A stretch of DNA of 6,209 nt from assembly GCA_021783855.1 (NCBI GenBank), contig JAJXTL010000157.1, positions 1 to 6,209 of the forward strand, read 5' to 3'. A model generated the notes under the pieces. It searched no databases, was not told where the DNA came from, and was given only the letters and a program-made list of their open reading frames with translations. Position 1 is the stretch's first letter. Each line of letters starts with the position of its first letter. A program made the position numbers and the translations under genes. Shown here one piece after another: positions 1 to 4,322 of the stretch. The DNA is from Pseudomonadota bacterium. Its GTDB lineage: Bacteria > Pseudomonadota > Gammaproteobacteria > Burkholderiales > Gallionellaceae.

Positions 1-1047
1 CGAACCACAAGCCGGATCTAACACGGTGTGGTCGCTCTTGATGTCCAATATGGCTATAGCGAAAGCGATGATATTTCTCGGCGTGAAGTATTGGCCGAAG
101 TCGCCCTTGAAAAATCCATCCATGAACTGCTCGAATGCCACGCCCTTGGTATCCAAATCAGTAGCGGTGAGATTGACGTTTTCCAAGTGCAACACGACAG
201 TTCTCAGAGTGGCGTCGTCGATCTTGATGGTTTCGGTGAATACGTCCGGCTCGCGTTGGCGTTCGGCTTCGTATAAACCACGAATGCGTTCTGCTAACCG
301 TTTAACGCTTTCATTGGTCTTAATCTGAAAAGCGTATGGATCACCTTTTTTACGATCCGCCTTTTCGTCGCGTGTCTTGACGAAGATGAGTTTGCACAAT
401 TCGCCAAAAGCGGTTGGAGGAGACAGACGCCCGCCACCCCACAGAGTTTGGTGACATTTTCGGATAGTCTGTATTAGCGCTTCACGAGTGACGGCTGAAA
501 GATCGGGTTTTGGCGCTGCCTTGTAGTAATACTTGAACTCTTCCGGCTTGCCATACTGCACAGGCATGTCGGCGATGATGTTTGCTTCACGCTCCAGCGC
601 ACCGTGCTGATCGCTGCAATCAAAAAAAGCGCGCGTCTGACCGGCGACAACGCCGATGTATTGGGCACGGAATTTATGAGCCTGCCCGTTCCCGAACCCT
701 TGCTCGACTGCCTGCTTAAACTCGGTGTCCGAAATGCCATCACGCTTGCACTCGATAACCGCAAACGGGCGTTTCTGTTCCTTATCGTGGAAGATGACCA
801 AATCCGCCCGATCAAGCGGCGTGCGGTCAGGAACCGTGACTTCAACACCAATGCACTCTGCGGCATAGCCATAGCGATAGAGCAGTTCCGCGAAGTAAGC
901 AGCTCGCACTTTTTCCTCTGGGTCACTCCATTTTTCCGCTTGGTTGGCAGCTACATAGCGGATTTTTTCGGTCTTCCCCGAAGCTACAAGTTGAAGGTGT
1001 CCTTCTGAAAATGCTCGTTGCAGAAAACTAGCTGTTGCGTCGATCAT
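1..1047 (-). CDS. N6-adenine DNA methyltransferase with N-terminal HsdR-like nuclease domain (5' part of the gene; 3' end lies outside the window)
   Basis: 349 codons are visible, running off the left edge without a stop. Residues about 40-160 look like the N-terminal domain of type I restriction R subunits (HSDR_N type): a PD-(D/E)XK-like pattern with D82 in RADLVIF and E99-x-K101 in VIECKRDG. A helical stretch follows (about 185-310). The N6-adenine methyltransferase core then begins with FGQYFTPRNII (317-327) and SAM-binding motif I DPACGS (344-349), where the window ends, so the catalytic NPPF/DPPY-type motif is not visible. By family knowledge such proteins methylate adenine within type I-like or type IIG-like restriction-modification systems, often with a specificity (S) subunit; any such partner would lie to the left. 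The ATG at 1045-1047 is chosen because AAGGA (1055-1059) sits 7 nt upstream and the protein begins as family members do (MIDATA, from memory). Whether the N-terminal domain cuts DNA or only supports recognition is unknown. Confidence 0.9.
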   Translation of the reverse strand, partial: MIDATASFLQRAFSEGHLQLVASGKTEKIRYVAANQAEKWSDPEEKVRAAYFAELLYRYGYAAECIGVEVTVPDRTPLDRADLVIFHDKEQKRPFAVIECKRDGISDTEFKQAVEQGFGNGQAHKFRAQYIGVVAGQTRAFFDCSDQHGALEREANIIADMPVQYGKPEEFKYYYKAAPKPDLSAVTREALIQTIRKCHQTLWGGGRLSPPTAFGELCKLIFVKTRDEKADRKKGDPYAFQIKTNESVKRLAERIRGLYEAERQREPDVFTETIKIDDATLRTVVLHLENVNLTATDLDTKGVAFEQFMDGFFKGDFGQYFTPRNIIAFAIAILDIKSDHTVLDPACGS

Positions 1048-1073
1048 TGTTTATTCCTTAAGTTTTGCACACG

Positions 1074-1097
1074 ATCAATGGGGTAGGCACCATTGAT
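1074..1097. promoter_or_regulatory. 8-bp inverted repeat in the methyltransferase leader; possible operator or RNA hairpin
   Basis: ATCAATGG (1074-1081) and CCATTGAT (1090-1097) are perfect inverted copies separated by 8 nt (GGTAGGCA). The element lies 27-50 nt upstream of the methyltransferase start codon, just upstream of its ribosome binding site. It could be a regulator-binding site or a hairpin in the 5' leader. About one such repeat is expected by chance in a window this size, so the position is the main argument. No clear -35/-10 pair was found for this gene. Confidence 0.35.
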
Positions 1098-1118
1098 TTC
1101 TTTGTTTCTGAATTTTAT

Positions 1119-1168
1119 GCCGCAATCGTATCCGGCATGTGGTGCAACACCATCAAGCCGCTTTTCGG
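1119..1168 (-). repeat. Direct repeat copy A, downstream of the ATPase gene
   Basis: This is the left copy of an intergenic repeat whose right copy is at 2534-2577. GCCGCAATCG (1119-1128) is identical in both copies. It is followed by 9 nt here (3 nt in the other copy) and then a 31-nt block (1138-1168) with 27 identical positions; all four substitutions are transitions. The block contains a short hairpin (minus strand TGGTG-TTG-CACCA). Copy A also has ATGCCG (1117-1122) facing CGGCAT (1133-1138) across 10 nt, a second hairpin that depends on the 6 extra bases and is absent from copy B. The repeat lies between the ATPase stop and the methyltransferase leader. Its family is not recognised. Confidence 0.75.
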
Positions 1169-1171
1169 GGT

Positions 1172-1189
1172 GCCTCCTCCCGGAGGGGC
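1172..1189. other. GC-rich imperfect hairpin downstream of the ATPase gene
   Basis: The stretch can fold into about seven pairs, including one wobble pair and one bulged C, around a 3-nt loop. It lies 35-52 nt past the ATPase stop on the minus strand. No T-tract follows in that direction, so it is not a standard intrinsic terminator. It directly adjoins repeat copy A and may belong to the same element in degraded form, but copy B has no counterpart. The 1048-1223 interval holds no gene that I can see. Confidence 0.3.
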
Positions 1190-1223
1190 GAGCGTAGCCG
1201 GATCAATAATCGTTACGCGAGTT

Positions 1224-2405
1224 TTACGTTAAATTGGGCATGACTCGCTTCATGTATTCGTCAAATAACGGTACGGTAAAGCTGTTATCGCCATGCGCCG
1301 GGCTGTAGACCATCCCTTTGTTGATGAGGGTTGCTCTAGTCGGCGCGACGGTTTGCACTTCCTTGTTTAACAGATGGGCTATATCGCCTGACCGATGCGG
1401 CCCAGGCCCCAATTGCGCCATGGCGCGGAGATATTTTTTTTCTGACGGTGTCAGCCTGTCAAATCGTACACGGAAAAAACTGGCATCAAGCTCCGAAATG
1501 GCAAGGTCATTTGCAGAAAGCGTGTCGTTCAATGAAATAGGTGAAGCGGTTGCGCATTGCCAACTATGTTTGCCCCATTCTTGCAGAAAATATGGGTAGG
1601 ACTGCGTGCGGTTGAGTATCTCTTCGAGGGCGGCGGGTTCAAATGCCACATTCAATCTTTCAGCGGGCGCAACAAGCGCTTTTTTGGCTTCATCAGAACT
1701 GAGTGGGCCAATTTCCGGGTATTCAAACAGCCGTTCTGCATAAGATTTTGCGCGGCCTGCCTGTCCCACCAATTGGGGAAGTCCCGCACCAATAAGCGCT
1801 ACCGGCAGCTGATCCTGTGCGCATTTGTGCAACGCTGTAATAAGAGAGGCGAATTGCTCTTCGGCAACATATTGCAGTTCATCAATAAAAAACACCACGG
1901 CGGTGTTTTTCTGTTTTGCAGCCTTGCCAACTTCCATAAATAATTCAATGAGGTCGTGTTCCAAATCACCGGAATCTGCAATCCCGTGCTCGCTACCCAG
2001 ATCAACGCCGAACTCGATATCCTCGAATTTCACTTTCATTGCGCCGACAAAGCCCCCTAAAACCTTGAGTGCGCGTTTCGCGAGGTCGCCAGCGGCTACA
2101 ATTTTGTCCAGTTGAAGCAGGGCGGTTCTCAGTGAGGGGATCAATAATGCGGGTAAGGAGCGTTTTTCAGGGGCTTCAATCTGAATCACAATAAAGCCGC
2201 GCGCTTGCGTTTCTTTGGCGATACGAGTCAATAGCACGGTTTTGCCGACACCACGTAGCCCGATCAGCAGTAAGCTTCTTGCCGATAAGCCGCTGCGAAA
2301 ACGATCAAGCGCAATGGCAGCCTTTTCGATGATTTCATCGCGTCCCGCCAATTCAGGGGGTAAAGTACCTGCGCCTGGCGCATAAGGATTGGTTCTGGGG
2401 TCCAT
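1224..2405 (-). CDS. AAA/Cdc6-like ATPase with C-terminal winged helix, role unknown
   Basis: The protein has 393 residues and no signal peptide or membrane segment, so it is probably cytosolic. It opens with NPYAPGAG (6-13) and ELAGRDE (18-24), the box preceding the P-loop in Orc1/Cdc6-like and AAA_16 ATPases. Walker A is GLRGVGKT (49-56) and Walker B is VVFFIDE (170-176), with a sensor-1-like strand at ALIGAG (203-208). The C-terminal part from about 316 to 390 reads as a winged-helix domain of MarR-like type (LTPSEKKYL, then SGDIAHLL and PTRATLINKGMV). Nucleotide binding and hydrolysis are well supported by these motifs; the substrate and partner are not known. I recall the family as widespread and usually a lone gene. 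The start is fixed by the conserved N-terminus, although no Shine-Dalgarno sequence precedes the ATG. A dedicated promoter lies upstream (2447-2476), and the unit is bracketed by direct repeats. DNA binding by the winged helix is inference. Confidence 0.9.
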   Translation of the reverse strand: MDPRTNPYAPGAGTLPPELAGRDEIIEKAAIALDRFRSGLSARSLLLIGLRGVGKTVLLTRIAKETQARGFIVIQIEAPEKRSLPALLIPSLRTALLQLDKIVAAGDLAKRALKVLGGFVGAMKVKFEDIEFGVDLGSEHGIADSGDLEHDLIELFMEVGKAAKQKNTAVVFFIDELQYVAEEQFASLITALHKCAQDQLPVALIGAGLPQLVGQAGRAKSYAERLFEYPEIGPLSSDEAKKALVAPAERLNVAFEPAALEEILNRTQSYPYFLQEWGKHSWQCATASPISLNDTLSANDLAISELDASFFRVRFDRLTPSEKKYLRAMAQLGPGPHRSGDIAHLLNKEVQTVAPTRATLINKGMVYSPAHGDNSFTVPLFDEYMKRVMPNLT

Positions 2406-2446
2406 ATATATGAATGTTAGTTGAGTTTAGTAAAATTCGATAACTA

Positions 2447-2476
2447 ATAATAACTTCACTATACCTGTCAGGTCAA
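2447..2476 (-). promoter_or_regulatory. Sigma70-type promoter of the ATPase gene
   Basis: On the minus strand TTGACC (2471-2476) is followed after 18 nt by TATTAT (2447-2452), each 5 of 6 matches to consensus. Transcription would start near 2440, giving a leader of about 35 nt that is AT-rich and lacks a Shine-Dalgarno sequence. The promoter separates the ATPase from the toxin-antitoxin operon upstream. Confidence 0.7.
2463..2473. promoter_or_regulatory. Palindrome inside the ATPase promoter, possible operator
   Basis: ACCTG-T-CAGGT is a perfect 5-bp-arm palindrome. It covers part of the -10/-35 spacer and reaches into the -35 hexamer, where a repressor would block RNA polymerase. Palindromes of this size occur several times by chance in 6 kb, so only its location makes it notable. 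I do not recognise it as a known operator. Confidence 0.3.
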
Positions 2477-2533
2477 CGTGTAATGCCAAGTGCCTGTTTA
2501 GCCTTGCGACATTTGATCGTTTTTAAATCCAAA

Positions 2534-2577
2534 GCCGCAATCGCACTGTGATGCAACACCATCAGGCTGCTTTCCGG
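2534..2577 (-). repeat. Direct repeat copy B, between the toxin gene and the ATPase promoter
   Basis: This is the right copy of the repeat at 1119-1168, in the same orientation. It consists of GCCGCAATCG (2534-2543), 3 nt, and the 31-nt block 2547-2577. Its hairpin reads TGGTG-TTG-CATCA on the minus strand, so the C-to-T difference from copy A turns a G-C pair into a G-T wobble and the stem stays foldable. It lies 91-134 nt past the toxin stop codon. The rest of the non-coding interval 2406-2667 shows only the ATPase promoter and no clear terminator for the toxin operon. Confidence 0.75.
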
Positions 2578-2667
2578 TATCGCGCATTCTTTTGACTGTG
2601 CAATTTTACAGCAATGGCAACTATTTTCTACAAGCAAGAATATATAGTCCTCTCGATTTCAGGCAAG

Positions 2668-2994
2668 TTAGCCGTCCAGCATTCTGCGCGACAACAGGGT
2701 TTGCATGTCGCGCCGCCCGTCGGCGATCAGGTAGATGAATACCTGTTTGCCGGACACGCGATAGATGATGCGGTAGGGTTTGAAAAATGTCTGGCGATAT
2801 TCTCGGATGCCAAGGGCTGCGAGTTCTTTGGGGTGAGCGCCGCGCTCAGGAAAGGTGGTCAATGTCTCGACGACTTCCAGCAGTTTGTCCAGCACGTAGT
2901 CCGCGTTTTTCTGGCTGTCGTGCTCGGCAATGTAATCGTAGATGCCTTCCAGATCACGCTCTGCACTACGGGTGAGTAATACTTTATGGCTCAT
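2668..2994 (-). CDS. ParE/RelE-family toxin of a type II toxin-antitoxin system
   Basis: This 108-residue protein is of usual length for the family. It shows the ParE pattern: an N-terminal strand and helix (VLLTRSAERDLEGIYDYI, 5-22), FPERGAHPKEL (48-58), the core strands REYRQ and YRIIYRV (64-80), VFIYLI (85-90) and the ending DGRRDMQTLLSRR (92-104). By family knowledge ParE toxins poison DNA gyrase while RelE relatives cleave mRNA on the ribosome; the sequence reads closer to ParE, but the target is not certain. It follows the antitoxin with an ATGA overlap (2991-2994) and has no Shine-Dalgarno of its own, which suggests translation coupled to the antitoxin. The reading frame is intact, so the toxin is probably functional. 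Confidence 0.93.
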   Translation of the reverse strand: MSHKVLLTRSAERDLEGIYDYIAEHDSQKNADYVLDKLLEVVETLTTFPERGAHPKELAALGIREYRQTFFKPYRIIYRVSGKQVFIYLIADGRRDMQTLLSRRMLDG

Positions 2995-3266
2995 GCCGGT
3001 GCGATTTTTTTGGCTCTGAGATGTCGCGCAATATCCGCCAAGGGAGTCACTTTGCCGGCTTCGATTTCCTGATTGCCCAGCGCCAGAACCTTCAGAAGCG
3101 CCAGCGTTTCCTGGGTGTTTTCGTATGAAGCGATGTCCTGCAAGACGGCCTTGGCTTCGCCGTTTTGCGTGATCAGATACGGCTCTCGCTGTTCGGCTAA
3201 CTTGAGCAGCACTTCGGCTGCGTTAGCCTTGAAGTAGCTGATGGGTTTGATGTTCATTGAGCGCAT
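2991..3266 (-). CDS. Phd/YefM-family antitoxin
   Basis: This 91-residue protein has the Phd/YefM fold signature: IKPISYFKANAAEVL (6-20) with a DNA-binding N-terminal region, PYLITQNGEAKAVL (29-42) and a helical C-terminal tail (53-86) that would wrap the toxin. By family knowledge it neutralises the ParE/RelE toxin encoded immediately downstream and, with it, represses their shared promoter. The ATG at 3266 is preferred over the Met4 codon at 3257 because AAGGGA (3273-3278) is 6 nt upstream of the first and 15 nt from the second. The gene ends in the 4-nt overlap with the toxin. Seven consecutive A residues on the coding strand (3005-3011) span codons 86-88, in the frame where a -1 slip would enter the toxin frame. 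Confidence 0.92.
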   Translation of the reverse strand: MRSMNIKPISYFKANAAEVLLKLAEQREPYLITQNGEAKAVLQDIASYENTQETLALLKVLALGNQEIEAGKVTPLADIARHLRAKKIAPA

Positions 3267-3272
3267 GATTCG

Positions 3273-3278
3273 TCCCTT
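3273..3278 (-). promoter_or_regulatory. Shine-Dalgarno site of the antitoxin gene, decides the start
   Basis: AAGGGA on the minus strand lies 6 nt before the ATG at 3264-3266. The alternative in-frame ATG three codons later would be too far away. It is the only clear ribosome binding site in the toxin-antitoxin operon. Confidence 0.7.
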
Positions 3279-3294
3279 GAGTTTTACAGAACCT

Positions 3295-3323
3295 AATATA
3301 GACTTTTAATGGTCTTGTGGCAA
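3295..3323 (-). promoter_or_regulatory. Sigma70-type promoter of the toxin-antitoxin operon
   Basis: TTGCCA (3318-3323) and TATATT (3295-3300) on the minus strand are separated by 17 nt and each match consensus at 5 of 6 positions. Transcription would begin near 3288, about 22 nt before the antitoxin ATG. A short AGAC/GTCT inverted repeat (3300-3303 and 3312-3315) sits in the spacer and could take part in antitoxin autorepression, but at 4 bp it is weak evidence. Confidence 0.75.
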
Positions 3324-3356
3324 TCTGCTCAGCAGGAATAGTGATATTGGAAATTG

Positions 3357-3382
3357 AAAAAGGCGGCCAGAGGCCGCCTTTT
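3357..3382 (-). terminator. Intrinsic terminator of yccA (bidirectional form)
   Basis: An 11-bp perfect stem (3358-3368 with 3372-3382) closes a 3-nt loop; its core is GGCGGCC facing GGCCGCC. In the minus direction the stem ends in T residues (complement of 3357-3361), 18 nt after the yccA stop codon. T residues also follow on the plus strand, so it can act in both directions. It insulates the toxin-antitoxin promoter from yccA read-through. Confidence 0.92.
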
Positions 3383-3400
3383 CGTGGAAGTGTTGCCGGG

Positions 3401-4090
3401 TTATCTTCTATCGCCGCTGAACGCCATCAACAGGCTCAACAGGTTGACGAAGATGTTGTAGATGTCCAGGTAAAGCGACATGGTGGCCATCACGTAGTTG
3501 GTCTCGCCGCCGTGGATGATCTGGCTGATATCGAACAGGATATAGGCCGAGAAGATCAGGATGGCGATCGCGGAGATGGTCAGGCTGAGCGCGGGAATGG
3601 CAAAGAAAATGTTAGCCAGCGATGCGACCACCAGCAGGATCAGACCTATAAAAAGAAACTTGCTCATGAAGCTGAAGTCTTTTTTCGTCACGGTAGCGAT
3701 GGTCGCAAGGCTGAAGAAAATCAGTCCGGTGCCGCCGGCTGCCATGCCGATCAGTTGCGCGCCGTTCTTAAGGTGCAGCGCGACCTGCAGGATGGGACCC
3801 AGAAACACGCCTGCCACGAGTGTGAAACAGAGCAGTGCAAGTATGCCCCACACGCTGTTGCGCAGGGCGGTGACGGCATACAGCAGACCCATCATTGCGC
3901 CGAACATCAGCAGCGAACCCATGATCGGGTGCAACATCATGAATGAGAAATTGACGGACACGCCGATGAACGCGCCGATGACGGTCGGAATCATGGTCAT
4001 CGCCAGCATCATGTAGGTGTTGCGCAACACCTTGTTTTGTTCGGCAACAAGCGTGCCCGAGGCGGCCGCAAATTGGTTCGGATATTGCAT
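3401..4090 (-). CDS. yccA: YccA, Bax inhibitor-1 (TMBIM) family inner-membrane protein
   Basis: This 229-residue protein has about six clear membrane segments (roughly 25-46, 51-74, 80-104, 111-134, 141-163, 167-189) and a final hydrophobic stretch at 200-224, the usual TMBIM layout. It matches remembered E. coli YccA closely: KVLRNTY (20-26), LGPIL (97-101), GGTGLIFF (119-126), and IIHGGETNY (191-199) followed by SLYLDIYNIFVNLLS (205-219). By family knowledge YccA interacts with the membrane protease FtsH as substrate and modulator, and its short N-terminal cytosolic tail is needed for degradation. D187 and D209 occupy the positions of the di-aspartyl pH-sensing pair of Bacillus YetJ. The start is supported by CAGGAG (4099-4104), 8 nt upstream. 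A promoter was not clear; TTGCAA (4159-4164) with TAGTCT (4136-4141) is a poor candidate. The gene ends in its own terminator and is divergent from the envelope gene to the right. Confidence 0.95.
   Translation of the reverse strand: MQYPNQFAAASGTLVAEQNKVLRNTYMMLAMTMIPTVIGAFIGVSVNFSFMMLHPIMGSLLMFGAMMGLLYAVTALRNSVWGILALLCFTLVAGVFLGPILQVALHLKNGAQLIGMAAGGTGLIFFSLATIATVTKKDFSFMSKFLFIGLILLVVASLANIFFAIPALSLTISAIAILIFSAYILFDISQIIHGGETNYVMATMSLYLDIYNIFVNLLSLLMAFSGDRR
4016..4031. repeat. 16-bp perfect palindrome within yccA
   Basis: GGTGTTGC followed by its exact inverse GCAACACC, with no spacer, spans codons V21-T25 of yccA. Its half-site GGTGTTGC also occurs in the core of both intergenic repeats (minus strand). 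The amino acids encoded (KVLRNTY) are conserved, so the match may be a by-product of codon choice. Confidence 0.4.
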
Positions 4091-4269
4091 GTTATCGACT
4101 CCTGAAAGTTATGCATTATTGGTGCAACGGACATGAGACTATCGAAGTATCAGGAAAGTTGCAATCTGGAATTGTTTTTTTTTGAGCTTCGCCCGTTAAA
4201 CAGTGCGGCATTGGCTGCCGGGGGCAGGATGTGTGCAGGTGTTCCGACGTTGCAATGAGAGCTTGCCGC

Positions 4270-4300
4270 TTGTTATCTGGTATTCTTCGCGTTGTACAAT
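4270..4300 (+). promoter_or_regulatory. Weak candidate promoter for the YdbH-like gene
   Basis: TACAAT (4295-4300) is 5 of 6 to the -10 consensus, but the best -35 (TTGTTA, 4270-4275) is poor and 19 nt away. Transcription would start near 4307, leaving a leader of only about 16 nt without a Shine-Dalgarno sequence. The rest of the divergent interval 4091-4322 holds a T9 run (4175-4183) and a 5-bp hairpin CGGCA/TGCCG (4206-4220), neither with a clear role. Confidence 0.35.
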
Positions 4301-4322
4301 CCGCCCTCCAGACTATCCGTTA

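Noticed and set aside
26..328. Plus-strand open frames at the left edge
   Set aside because: They overlap the methyltransferase region carrying the recognisable FGQYFTPR and DPACGS motifs on the opposite strand.
604..1008. 134-codon open frame on the plus strand
   Set aside because: It is antisense to the well-supported methyltransferase frame and resembles no family.
1117..1203. Transposon terminal inverted repeats (ATCCGGC at 1130-1136 and GCCGGAT at 1197-1203)
   Set aside because: Only 7 bp match, no transposase or target duplication is seen, and the distance of about 60 nt is too short for more than chance or a small folded element.
1119..2577. Integron cassette recombination sites (attC) around the ATPase gene
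   Set aside because: The repeats lack the paired core sites GTTRRRY and RYYYAAC at their ends, and no integrase is visible, although the gene content would suit a cassette array.
3255..3257. Second ATG (Met4) as the antitoxin start
   Set aside because: The Shine-Dalgarno AAGGGA at 3273-3278 is spaced correctly for the ATG at 3266 and is 15 nt from this one.
3317..3946. 209-codon open frame on the plus strand
   Set aside because: It is antisense to yccA, rich in Q, H, E and D as expected from the complement of membrane-segment codons, and it crosses the yccA terminator.
4175..4183. T9 run as a plus-strand terminator
   Set aside because: No GC-rich stem precedes it and no plus-strand gene ends there; it lies between divergent genes.
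4263..4265. TTG as an upstream start of the YdbH-like gene
   Set aside because: The frame is open from here, but it would place about 20 unlikely residues before the signal-like N-terminus and would lie upstream of the candidate -10 box.
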